Assembly (NCBI GenBank): GCA_004554395.1
Contig: SFMP01000073.1
Coordinates: 1-13,404 of the forward strand
From: Myxococcales bacterium
Lineage (GTDB): Bacteria; Myxococcota_A; Bradymonadia; UBA4248
Direction of reading: 5' to 3'
Length of the DNA stretch: 13,404 nt
Shown here: in pieces, positions 5,998-12,766 of the stretch
How positions within the stretch are numbered: position 1 is the stretch's first letter
Layout of the letters: every line of letters begins with the position of its first letter
The notes under the pieces: generated by a model
Databases searched by the model: none
Told to the model about the DNA's origin: nothing
What the model saw: the letters and a program-made list of their open reading frames with translations, nothing else
Translations under genes and position numbers: made by a program

Positions 5998-6585
5998 ATG
6001 CCCGAAATCAATAGCCCAGAATCGATTATCGTCTATGGCGGATCGTTTAATCCGTTGCACATGTCTCACGTTCTCGTGCATGCGGCACTGAGTGCCTATT
6101 TTCCGCTGGCGCAGAAATGGATCGTCGCCTCGTATAGCCATGCATTCGACAAGCGGCTGATGGACTATGAACGCCGTTTATCGGTGCTCCGATCGGTCTT
6201 CGGTCAATCGCCGCAGACTGTCGTCTCGGATATCGAGGCTCGCATTGGCAAGACGCCGACGTATACGATCGACGTCGTGCGGGCAATCGGCGAGTTGTAT
6301 CCCGATCGCGCGGTGTGGATCGTGGGCGGCAGCGATCTCGTCGCGTCGCTCGACAAATGGCACGAAATCGACGAATTGAGGCGCATGGCGAAGTTTGTAT
6401 TTTTCCCGCGCGCGGGCTACGAAGCCCCCCCATCGCTCGACGATGCGATATTGCCGATGATCGCATTGCCCGAGTTATCGAGTAGCGAAGTTCGCGCGGC
6501 GATAGCGCGAAAAGACGCCGCGCGCGTGCGAATGCTCGTGCCCGCCGCGGCATACGAAGACCTCGTCGCCCACGGCGATTTATAG
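5998..6585 (+). CDS. nadD: Nicotinate-nucleotide adenylyltransferase (NadD)
   Basis: The 195-residue product belongs to the nucleotidyltransferase (HxxH) family and fits NadD, which converts nicotinate mononucleotide and ATP to deamido-NAD in NAD synthesis. Signatures: GGSFNPLHMSH at 14-24 with H21 and H24 as the HxxH site, TPTYTIDVV at 86-94 (commonly SYTIDT), GGSDLVASLDKWHEIDEL at 110-127, and LSSSEVR at 160-166, the variant of ISSTxxR that closes on ATP. Length is at the lower end of the family range. ATG 5998 has GGA 9 bases upstream; an in-frame ATG at 5989 has no Shine-Dalgarno, but the choice is not certain. It is divergent from the lipoprotein gene. A related adenylyltransferase activity cannot be excluded. 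Confidence 0.88.
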   Translation: MPEINSPESIIVYGGSFNPLHMSHVLVHAALSAYFPLAQKWIVASYSHAFDKRLMDYERRLSVLRSVFGQSPQTVVSDIEARIGKTPTYTIDVVRAIGELYPDRAVWIVGGSDLVASLDKWHEIDELRRMAKFVFFPRAGYEAPPSLDDAILPMIALPELSSSEVRAAIARKDAARVRMLVPAAAYEDLVAHGDL

Positions 6586-6666
6586 CCCGCGGCGGTTGCG
6601 ATGCGTTTGCCCCCATCGACATCGATCGAGAATCGTACAATTGTGAAAAAAAAATCGACACTTCGA

Positions 6667-6695
6667 CTTGACACATTTTAACCCGTGCCCAAAGT
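6667..6695 (+). promoter_or_regulatory. Candidate RpoH (sigma32)-type heat-shock promoter of the hsp20 pair
   Basis: CTTGACA (6667-6673) matches the sigma32 -35 consensus CTTGAAA at 6 of 7. After 14 bp comes CCCAAAGT (6688-6695), which agrees with CCCCATnT at 5 of 7 specified bases. No sigma70 -10 fits this -35. Transcription would start near 6702, giving a leader of about 120 nt. The assignment rests on this match and on the genes downstream. Confidence 0.42.
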
Positions 6696-6779
6696 GATGG
6701 GTGTTGGATGACAGAAGCCATGAAGGCTTTGGTTAGAAGACTTCTGCATCGCGGATTTGGGATTTGATACTTGTATATA

Positions 6780-6821
6780 ATACCGTTTTATATACAGATA
6801 TCGTGTCATATTTGGAGGTAT
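6780..6821 (+). promoter_or_regulatory. Possible RNA thermometer over the hsp20 Shine-Dalgarno
   Basis: ATACC (6780-6784) can pair with GGTAT (6817-6821), and CAGATAT (6795-6801) with ATATTTG (6808-6814, one G.U). Together these pair three of the five bases of the GGAGG Shine-Dalgarno (6814-6818) in weak, A/U-rich helices. Small heat-shock genes often use such melting structures. Thermal behaviour is inferred, and the outer stem exists only if transcription starts upstream of 6780. Confidence 0.35.
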
Positions 6822-6824
6822 GTT

Positions 6825-7238
6825 ATGTTTACACTTTGGAGTGATATTGATCGTTTATTTAATCGTTCGCTTAGCGATTGGATGTTGAATTCGCGCGCCG
6901 ACGATGAAGCATTTCGCGGATTTCACCGCATGAACTTAATCGATTCGGGCGACGCGCTCAAATTCATCGCCGAGTTGCCGGGCGTTGCCGATAAAGATAT
7001 GAATTTATCGGTTCATCAAGATACGTTGACGCTGAGCGCGAAACGCAATATTTCGCACGAAAAAGATAACACCGTTTATCTTTCGGAACGCGAGAATTAC
7101 GACGTTCAACGGAGTATTGCGCTCCCCGTTCACGTCGATGCCGCAAAGGCAAAAGCAACGCTCAAAAACGGCTTGCTCACCGTCATCTTGCCAAAAGTTC
7201 CCGAGAGCAAACCGCAACAAATTGCCATCCATTGTTAA
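6825..7238 (+). CDS. Hsp20/alpha-crystallin family small heat-shock protein (first of pair)
   Basis: The 137-residue protein is an ATP-independent holdase chaperone of the Hsp20 family. An N-terminal arm (1-35; FTLWSDIDRLFN resembles other bacterial Hsp20 arms) precedes the alpha-crystallin domain at about 36-125. Domain landmarks include FIAELPGV at 47-54 and the signature AKATLKNGLLTVILPK at 109-124, matching the A-x-x-x-n-G-v-L box. A short tail follows, with QQIAIHC resembling the IxI docking motif at 133-135. GGAGG at 6814-6818 is 6 bases from the ATG. It is 43 bp upstream of a second, divergent Hsp20 gene; the two are likely cotranscribed and may form mixed oligomers. Base composition is lower in GC than in the neighbours. 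Confidence 0.95.
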   Translation: MFTLWSDIDRLFNRSLSDWMLNSRADDEAFRGFHRMNLIDSGDALKFIAELPGVADKDMNLSVHQDTLTLSAKRNISHEKDNTVYLSERENYDVQRSIALPVHVDAAKAKATLKNGLLTVILPKVPESKPQQIAIHC

Positions 7239-7281
7239 TCATCGTCAATGATAAGAATGTTATATATCAATAGGAGAGTTT

Positions 7282-7662
7282 ATGATGTCAGCAAACAATA
7301 TTAAAAACGTGAATCACAATCGCGAACAAGAACAAGATAAAACCAATGTCGAAGTGAAATGCGTTGAATTTCAACCGCCCGTCGATATCGAAGAAACGAA
7401 AGATGAATATATATTGAATGTCGACATGCCGGGTGTCGATCCGAATGCCATCGATGTCAATCTCGATAAAGACATTCTCTCGATCGGTGCAAAAGCCGAA
7501 ATCGACGGCTTGCCGACGCGATGCTATCGCCGACAGTTCCGCGTCATGCGCGGACTCGATCCGGCCAAATGCAAAGCCGATTACAAACTCGGCGTGCTCA
7601 CATTGCGACTCGCCAAACCGTCGTCGCAAGTCCCACACCAAATCAAGATTTCGTGTGAATAA
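7282..7662 (+). CDS. Hsp20/alpha-crystallin family small heat-shock protein (second of pair)
   Basis: This 126-residue Hsp20 protein has a hydrophilic arm (1-30, rich in Asn, Glu and Gln) and an alpha-crystallin domain at about 31-115. Landmarks are PPVDIEETKDEYILNVDMPGV at 32-52 (given in part) and KADYKLGVLTLRLAKP at 98-113, with GVL at 104-106. The tail has IKI (121-123), a likely IxI oligomer-docking motif. It is clearly distinct in sequence from the first Hsp20, so the pair is not a recent duplication. AGGAG at 7272-7276 serves ATG 7282 (a second ATG follows at 7285). A strong hairpin lies 18 bp after the stop codon, as expected at an operon end. Confidence 0.95.
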   Translation: MMSANNIKNVNHNREQEQDKTNVEVKCVEFQPPVDIEETKDEYILNVDMPGVDPNAIDVNLDKDILSIGAKAEIDGLPTRCYRRQFRVMRGLDPAKCKADYKLGVLTLRLAKPSSQVPHQIKISCE

Positions 7663-7680
7663 TTCAAATTCAATCGCTCG

Positions 7681-7707
7681 GTGCGTCGCTCGCCTAGGGC
7701 GACGCAC
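7681..7707 (+). terminator. Strong hairpin after the hsp20 operon, probable terminator
   Basis: GTGCGTCGC (7681-7689) pairs perfectly with GCGACGCAC (7699-7707), 9 bp, across TCGCCTAGG. Its position 18 bp after the last Hsp20 stop suggests a transcript end. No T-tract follows, so it may act with Rho or as a 3'-end stabiliser. Confidence 0.45.
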
Positions 7708-7802
7708 ACCGCGCCCCCTAGCCACTGATTGCTAGCAGGGATTTGAGAGCGCGATTTTTGGGGGGCGCCCACGAGCATCGAATGGCTGGGGCTCGAACAA
7801 AT

Positions 7803-8000
7803 GCACGGCGTATTGCCCGCACCGCGGCAATAGCCGTGCCACTCTGGCGTATGCGCGCAAGGGCGTAAGCCCGAGAACATAGCCAGAGTAGCGGAGCGTA
7901 TTGGCCGCCCCCCCGCAGGGGGGCGGGCGATAGCGCAGCTTGCGGAGCGCAGCGTAGCCGCGTAGCCCGTATTGAGCCCCTCTCGTGGGGCGAAATAGGG
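7803..8000 (+). repeat. Cluster of four bulged palindromes (REP-like)
   Basis: Element 1 (7803-7839): GCACGGC, unpaired G, TATTGCC, loop, GGCAATA, GCCGTGC. Element 2 (7841-7889): ACTCTGGC, unpaired G, TAT, an inner GGGC-GTAA-GCCC hairpin, ATA, GCCAGAGT. Element 3 (7893-7932): GGAGC, unpaired G, TATTGG, a 9-bp GC stem with a CGCA loop, then GCGATA. Element 4 (7962-8000): GTAGCCC, unpaired G, TATTGA, GCCCC-TCTCGT-GGGGC, GAAATA, GGG. Elements 3 and 4 have GGAG or GTAG at the 5' foot. The shared plan with the 81-bp repeat at 890-1093 is evident, although overall sequence differs. Confidence 0.8.
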
Positions 8001-8154
8001 CGCGCCCCGAAACAAAAAGAAAAGTCGTCGGGATTGAATCTATCGAACGGAATTATTGCGTGCATAATCGCCATTTTGTGCTAAAAAGCGCCGATTTTTA
8101 CGCGCACGGCGCATGACGCTTGGCGCGGTTTGTCGTATTCAGGAGATTGAACGC

Positions 8155-10779
8155 ATGAATTCCGATACATTGAGAGAGAAATTTTTGAGCTTTTTTGCGA
8201 GTCACGCGCACGAGGTAGTGGCGAGTTCGCCGGTGATTCCGCGAAACGACCCGACGTTGTTGTTTGCCAATGCGGGGATGAACCAGTTTAAGGAAGTGTT
8301 TTTGGGCAACGAGGTGCGCAGTTACAAGCGCGCCACGAGCGTGCAGAAGTGCATTCGCGCGGGTGGCAAGCACAACGACCTCGACGAAGTCGGCAAGGAC
8401 GGGCGACACCTGACGTTTTTCGAAATGCTCGGCAACTGGAGCTTTGGCGATTATGGCAAAGATTTGGCGATTCGCTTTGCGTGGACGTTTTTGACCGAGC
8501 ATCTCGGGCTCAAGCCGTCGGAACTCGTCGTGAGCATTTACAAGGACGACGACGAGGCATACGGCGTTTGGCACGACCAGATTGGGCTCGCCGATGAACG
8601 CATTGCACGATTTGGCGATATCGAAAAAGACGACGAAGAAAACTTCTGGAGCATGGGGCCGGTGGGGGCGTGTGGTCCGTGCACGGAAATCTACATCGAT
8701 AAGCGCCCCGATGAGCCGATTCAGTGGGGGCTTGGATTCCCCGAAGACCGCTATTTGGAGCTCTGGAACCTCGTCTTTATGCAGTACGAACGCGCCGAAG
8801 ACGGGACGCTGACGCGGTTGCCGATGAGCAGCGTCGACACGGGCATGGGGCTTGAGCGCATCTTGGGCATATTGCAACACGTCGATTCGGTCTATGAAAC
8901 CGATTTGTTCAAGCTCATTTTGGAAAAGACGTCGGCGCTTTTGGGCAAAAACGAGACGCAATCGCAAATCTTGTCGTCGCCCGATTGCACGGCATATCGC
9001 GTCATTGCCGACCACATTCGCACGCTGACGTTTGCGATTGGCGAAGGTCAACCGTTTGCCAACGATGGGCGCGGCTACGTATTGCGCCGCATTTTGCGCC
9101 GTGCCGTGCGCTTTGGGCGAATGCTCGGTTTCCACGAGCCGTTTTTGTGCAAAGTTTCGCAAGCCGTCGTCGATACGTTCCACCACGCCTACCCCGAAAT
9201 TGCCCTCGTCGCCAAACAGACGCAAGAAGTCATCCGCATCGAAGAAGAGCGCTTTTTCCAGACGATCGACCGCGGTATTGCTCGCTTTGAAGAAGTCGCC
9301 GCACGCGCACAAAATGGCACGATCGACGGCAAAGACGCCTTTATATTATATGACACGTATGGATTCCCGCTCGATTTGACGCAAATCATGGCCGAGGAAC
9401 GCGGCCTAGCCGTCGACAACGACGGATTCGACGCCGCACTCGCCGAACAACGCGCACGATCGAGCGAAAAAGCCAAATTCTACACGAATATCGAAACGCC
9501 GTGGACGATTCTGCGCGAAGGCCAGGCGGGCGATTTCGTCGGTTATACGTCGTCGAGTGCCGAATCGGATTGCTTGCGCTACCGCCAAAGCGGCGATATT
9601 TGCGAGCTCATCATGCGCCACACGCCATTCTATGCCGAGGGTGGCGGCGAAGTCGGTGACCACGGCACGATAACCGCAAAAGGCGCCGACCTCACGTTCG
9701 ACGTCATCGATACGATTCGCGGCGAGGGCGGCATCGTCCATATTTGCGAAATCCGCGAAGGATTTGTCACACCCGAAGTCATGAACGGCACGTTTACGCT
9801 CAGCGTCGATAGCGCCTTCCGCCTCGATACGTCGGCAAACCACACGTGCACGCACTTGCTACAAGCGGCTTTGCGCAGCATCGTCAGCCACGACATCTTC
9901 CAATCCGGTTCGCTCGTCCGCCCCGATCGCTTCCGCTTCGACTTCACCTTCTCGCGCGCCCTCACCGCCCACGAAATGGCGCAAATCGAAGACCGCGTCA
10001 ACGACGTCATCGCGCGCGCACTCCCTGTCTACAAACACGCCGACGTGCCCATCGACGAGGCCAAGAAAATGGGCGCCATGGCCATCTTTGGCGAAAAATA
10101 CGGCGACAAAGTCCGCGTCATCGAAGTCGCCAACGGCGAAAGCACCGAGCTTTGCGGCGGCATTCACGTCGACAATACGCGCGACATTCAACTCTTCCGA
10201 ATCGTCTCGGAAAGCGCCATCGCCGCCGGCGTCCGCCGAATTGAATGCGTCACAAGAGGCGCCGCCATGCAGATGTATCGACAAGAACGCGAAAGCATCG
10301 CAGAAATTGCAAAATTCTTGCGTTGCGACGCACACACCATCATGGCTCGTCTCGAAAAAATGCGCGACACCAACGCCCTACTCGAAAAGGAAATCGAAGC
10401 CGCCAACGTCCGACTCGCACAAGCCGAACTCGCCGGCATCCTCGCCACGAAACGCGTCAGCGACTCAGGCATGGCCGTCTACGCCGCTCGCATCGACGTC
10501 CGCGAGCGCAAAGACTTACTCACCTACGCCGACCTCCTGCGCGACAAAATGGACACCGGCGTCGCCCTCCTGGGCACCATCCTCGACGCCAAACCCGCCC
10601 TCATCTGCGTCGTCACACAAGACGCCGTCGCACGCGGCCTACACGCCGGCAAACTCGTCGGCGCCTGCGCAGCCATCGTCGGCGGCAAAGGCGGCGGCCG
10701 CCCCAACACGGCACAAGCCGGCGGCACCGACACGGCAAAACTCGACGACGCCATCGCCCACATCCACACACTCGTCTAG
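8155..10779 (+). CDS. alaS: Alanyl-tRNA synthetase
   Basis: The 874-residue protein is a full-length AlaRS (E. coli has 876); it charges tRNA-Ala and edits Ser/Gly mischarging. The class II catalytic core is at the N-terminus: NDPTLLFANAGMNQFK at 31-46, QKCIRAGGKHNDLDEVG at 64-80 and HLTFFEMLGNWSFGDY at 85-100. The editing domain has the zinc-site motif HTCTH (H563, H567) and CGGIH (C667, H671; usually CGGTH). The C-Ala domain ends with the glycine-rich GGKGGGRPNTAQAGGTD beginning at 843. ATG 8155 is chosen over the upstream in-frame 8113 because AGGAG (8141-8145) precedes it and homology starts there. Codon choice changes along the gene: early Leu/Ala/Val codons are TTG, GCG, GTG, while the last 133 codons use none of these. 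A terminator overlaps the stop codon. Confidence 0.98.
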   Translation: MNSDTLREKFLSFFASHAHEVVASSPVIPRNDPTLLFANAGMNQFKEVFLGNEVRSYKRATSVQKCIRAGGKHNDLDEVGKDGRHLTFFEMLGNWSFGDYGKDLAIRFAWTFLTEHLGLKPSELVVSIYKDDDEAYGVWHDQIGLADERIARFGDIEKDDEENFWSMGPVGACGPCTEIYIDKRPDEPIQWGLGFPEDRYLELWNLVFMQYERAEDGTLTRLPMSSVDTGMGLERILGILQHVDSVYETDLFKLILEKTSALLGKNETQSQILSSPDCTAYRVIADHIRTLTFAIGEGQPFANDGRGYVLRRILRRAVRFGRMLGFHEPFLCKVSQAVVDTFHHAYPEIALVAKQTQEVIRIEEERFFQTIDRGIARFEEVAARAQNGTIDGKDAFILYDTYGFPLDLTQIMAEERGLAVDNDGFDAALAEQRARSSEKAKFYTNIETPWTILREGQAGDFVGYTSSSAESDCLRYRQSGDICELIMRHTPFYAEGGGEVGDHGTITAKGADLTFDVIDTIRGEGGIVHICEIREGFVTPEVMNGTFTLSVDSAFRLDTSANHTCTHLLQAALRSIVSHDIFQSGSLVRPDRFRFDFTFSRALTAHEMAQIEDRVNDVIARALPVYKHADVPIDEAKKMGAMAIFGEKYGDKVRVIEVANGESTELCGGIHVDNTRDIQLFRIVSESAIAAGVRRIECVTRGAAMQMYRQERESIAEIAKFLRCDAHTIMARLEKMRDTNALLEKEIEAANVRLAQAELAGILATKRVSDSGMAVYAARIDVRERKDLLTYADLLRDKMDTGVALLGTILDAKPALICVVTQDAVARGLHAGKLVGACAAIVGGKGGGRPNTAQAGGTDTAKLDDAIAHIHTLV

Positions 10780-10810
10780 CGCCTTTTGCGCCTCTCAAAC
10801 GCGCTCTTTT
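10779..10810 (+). terminator. Imperfect terminator at the alaS stop codon
   Basis: GCGCCTTT (10779-10786) pairs with AAACGCGC (10797-10804) with one C.C mismatch, followed by TCTTTT. It begins on the last base of the TAG. It looks like a decayed copy of the perfect terminator 105 bp downstream. Confidence 0.5.
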
Positions 10811-10883
10811 GGGGGCTGGCTATTGCCTTGCAGGCAATACGCCCGAGCCGGTGCGCTATTGCCTGTGGCAATACGCGCACCAC

Positions 10884-10914
10884 GCGCCTTTTGCACAGCA
10901 AAAGGCGCTTTTTT
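10884..10914 (+). terminator. Intrinsic terminator downstream of alaS
   Basis: GCGCCTTTTGC (10884-10894) pairs perfectly with GCAAAAGGCGC (10898-10908) around ACA, an 11-bp stem followed at once by T6 (10909-10914). This is the clearest factor-independent terminator in the window and separates alaS from prfC. Confidence 0.85.
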
Positions 10915-11029
10915 GGGGCTGGCTATTGCCTGCGGCAATACGCCTGCCCGGTGCGCTATTGCCTGCGGCAATACGCGCACCATGCGCCTACGGCGACGGT
11001 AACCGCGCCTCGTGGTGCCGGCTAAAGAA

Positions 11030-11044
11030 CGCGCCCCAGGCGCG
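11030..11044 (+). promoter_or_regulatory. Short perfect hairpin upstream of prfC
   Basis: CGCGCC (11030-11035) pairs with GGCGCG (11039-11044) around CCA, 33 bases before the prfC start and 21 before its Shine-Dalgarno. No T-tract follows; a leader role is possible but unproven. Confidence 0.35.
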
Positions 11045-11077
11045 ACTCATTCTATCAATAGACTCGGAGAACACTGC

Positions 11078-12682
11078 ATGTCTCAATATACAGAAGAAAT
11101 CCAAAAACGGCGCACGTTTGCGATCATATCGCACCCCGACGCCGGCAAGACGACGTTGACCGAAAAGCTCCTCCTCTACGGAGGCGCAGTCCACGAAGCT
11201 GGATCGGTCAAAGCGCGCAAAAGCGCACGCCATGCGACGAGCGACTGGATGGCCATGGAACAAGAGCGCGGCATTTCCATTTCGACATCGGTCATGCATT
11301 TCGAATGGGCAGGGTGCGAAATGAACCTCCTCGACACCCCAGGCCACAACGACTTTAGCGAAGATACGTATCGCACACTCGCCGCTGCCGACTCCGCCAT
11401 CATGCTCATCGATGCCGTCAAAGGCGTCGAACCGCAAACGATTAAATTGTTCAAAGTCTGTCGCATGCGCGGCATACCTATCGTGACATTTATCAATAAG
11501 ATGGACCGCGAGGGCCGCGATCCCCTCGAATTATTATCGGAAATCGAAGACGTCTTGGGGATTCCGACGTCGCCGGCGACTTGGCCCGTCGGGCAAGGGA
11601 AAAACTTCGTCGGCGTCTATGATCGATGGAATAAACGCTTGCTCAAGTTCGAACGCGCCGCAGGCGGATCGAATCGCGTCCCCATTGTCGAAGGTTCACT
11701 CGACGACCCTGCGCTCAAAAGCGAAATCGGGCAACGCGCATACGACGATCTCAAAGATGGGCTCGAATTGCTCGATGGCGCGGGTTCGGACTTCGATCGC
11801 GATGCCTTTTTGTCGGGTCAGATGAGCCCCGTCTTTTTCGGCAGCGCACTGACAAACTTTGGCGTCGAGCCATTCTTAGATTCATTTATCGGCTTGGCAC
11901 CGGCCCCGCGCAATCGCCTCACGGAAGCGGGCGATGTCGTCGCTCCCGACGATGAAGCCTTCTCGGGATTCGTCTTCAAAATCCAAGCGAATATGGACCC
12001 GCGCCACCGCGACCGCATCGCATTCTTTAGGATTTGTTCTGGGCGTTTCGAACGCGGCATGCAGGCGACTTTGCAACGCACCAATGCAAAGATGACGCTC
12101 TCGAAATCGCTCATGTTCATGGCACAAGAGCGTAGCAACGTCGACGAGGCGTTTGCCGGTGATATCGTCGGGCTCTGGGACTCAGGCCAGCTCCACATCG
12201 GCGATACGCTCTACACGGGCAAAGCCGTGCGATACGAAGGCATTCCGCGCTTCAGCCCCGAACACTTCGTGCGCGTCGTTTTGCGCGATCCGCTCAAACG
12301 CAAACAACTCAAAAAAGGTCTCGACGAGCTCTCCGAAGAAGGCGCCGTCCAAGTCTTCTACGATCTAGAGCGCATGGAACGCGACCCGATCTTGGGGGCC
12401 GTCGGTCGACTCCAATTCGACGTCGTTCAAAACCGTCTCCAAAACGAATACAACGTCAATGTATCGTTCGATGCCCTCCCCTACCAACACGCTCGCTGGA
12501 TCGATGGTTCTCTCGACCCGGCCGAAATCTCGCGTCGTTCGGGTACGCTTTGCTTGCGCGATATCGAAGATCGACTCATCGTTCTATTCTCGAGCGAATG
12601 GATGATGCAGCGCATCATCGACGATTACCGCGATAAGCCCGTGACGTTTATCGCAGCCGTCCAACCCGGACGCAAAGTTTGA
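11078..12682 (+). CDS. prfC: Peptide chain release factor 3 (RF3)
   Basis: The 534-residue product is a full-length RF3 (E. coli has 529), the translational GTPase that removes RF1/RF2 from the ribosome after peptide release. The N-terminus RRTFAIISHPDAGKTTLTEK (11-30) carries the P-loop; RGISISTSV at 64-72 is the RF3-type switch region, DTPGH at 86-90 is G3 and NKMD at 140-143 is G4. The phrases SVKARKSARHATSDWM (43-58) and INKMDREGRDP are typical of RF3 rather than EF-G. Beta-barrel and C-terminal domains follow in full. ATG 11078 has GGAG (11066-11069) 8 bases upstream; the longer frame from 11012 would add 22 residues from intergenic sequence. It is separated from alaS by terminators, so it is probably transcribed on its own. 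Confidence 0.97.
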   Translation: MSQYTEEIQKRRTFAIISHPDAGKTTLTEKLLLYGGAVHEAGSVKARKSARHATSDWMAMEQERGISISTSVMHFEWAGCEMNLLDTPGHNDFSEDTYRTLAAADSAIMLIDAVKGVEPQTIKLFKVCRMRGIPIVTFINKMDREGRDPLELLSEIEDVLGIPTSPATWPVGQGKNFVGVYDRWNKRLLKFERAAGGSNRVPIVEGSLDDPALKSEIGQRAYDDLKDGLELLDGAGSDFDRDAFLSGQMSPVFFGSALTNFGVEPFLDSFIGLAPAPRNRLTEAGDVVAPDDEAFSGFVFKIQANMDPRHRDRIAFFRICSGRFERGMQATLQRTNAKMTLSKSLMFMAQERSNVDEAFAGDIVGLWDSGQLHIGDTLYTGKAVRYEGIPRFSPEHFVRVVLRDPLKRKQLKKGLDELSEEGAVQVFYDLERMERDPILGAVGRLQFDVVQNRLQNEYNVNVSFDALPYQHARWIDGSLDPAEISRRSGTLCLRDIEDRLIVLFSSEWMMQRIIDDYRDKPVTFIAAVQPGRKV

Positions 12683-12714
12683 CGAGAATGAACGAATATA
12701 TCGTCGTCGTATTT

Positions 12715-12737
12715 GCCGTGCAAATGCCTTGCACGGC
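12715..12737 (+). terminator. Hairpin between prfC and the glycosyltransferase gene
   Basis: GCCGTGCAA (12715-12723) pairs perfectly with TTGCACGGC (12729-12737), 9 bp, around ATGCC. It starts 33 bp after the prfC stop and ends 16 bp before the next Shine-Dalgarno. No T-tract follows, so it could be a Rho-assisted terminator, an mRNA stabiliser or a leader element. Confidence 0.45.
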
Positions 12738-12766
12738 GGTCGATTGAACAATTGGGAGATGTCAAC

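Larger units (their letters stand above)
6586..6824 (+). other. nadD-hsp20 intergenic region
   Basis: This AT-rich 239-bp spacer contains an A9 run (6645-6653), a heat-shock-like promoter, two small hairpins (AAGCC/GGCTT at 6715-6729 and AGAAG/CTTCT at 6735-6745), a -10-like TATAAT at 6776-6781 with no good -35, and a structured ribosome-binding region. A 19-codon reading frame at 6708-6767 lacks a convincing ribosome-binding site and is not called. Confidence 0.5.
7663..8154 (+). other. Repeat-rich intergenic region between the hsp20 pair and alaS
   Basis: This 492-bp region has no credible gene; long minus-strand open frames across it arise from the GC-rich palindromes. It contains the terminator-like hairpin, the four-element palindrome cluster (7803-8000), and about 150 bp of AT-richer sequence before alaS. 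The last part has a CATAAT (8063-8068) without a usable -35, a GCGCCG/CGGCGC inverted repeat (8088-8112), and the alaS Shine-Dalgarno AGGAG (8141-8145). Confidence 0.6.
10779..10988 (+). repeat. Duplicated ~105-bp block: terminator plus two bulged palindromes per copy
   Basis: Copies at 10779-10883 and 10884-10988 align over their whole length. Each has a GCGCCTTTTGC-type terminator arm, a T-run with GGGG, then CTGGC-TATTGCC...GGCAATAC and GGTGCGC-TATTGCC...GGCAATAC-GCGCACC. Differences fall mainly in hairpin loops (TTGCA or TGC at 10828/10931; TGT or TGC at 10864/10964), while the stems are intact. The second hairpin of each copy (10850-10881 and 10950-10981) is a 14-bp stem with a single unpaired C, the complement of the unpaired G in the other clusters, so these elements lie in the opposite orientation. 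The block fills most of the alaS-prfC gap (10780-11077); no gene is seen in it. Confidence 0.88.

Noticed and set aside
6708..6767. 19-codon frame upstream of hsp20 as a leader peptide
   Set aside because: No adequate Shine-Dalgarno and no regulatory codon pattern; it could occur by chance.
7581..8074. Minus-strand frames of 144 and 118 codons downstream of the hsp20 genes
   Set aside because: They read through GC-rich palindromes and into an hsp20 gene, with no ribosome-binding site or recognisable domain.
8012..8154. T-box or other tRNA-sensing leader before alaS
   Set aside because: No T-box sequence, specifier loop or antiterminator is visible, and the region is too short.
8098..9312. 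404-codon minus-strand open frame antisense to alaS
   Set aside because: It is a shadow of a strongly biased coding strand. AlaRS motifs are unmistakable on the plus strand, and the antisense product resembles nothing.
10088..11159. Plus-strand 304-codon frames over the alaS 3' end, rich in Arg/His or Ser/Pro
   Set aside because: They are out-of-frame readings of the C-rich end of alaS and of the palindrome block; composition is extreme and no start site is credible.
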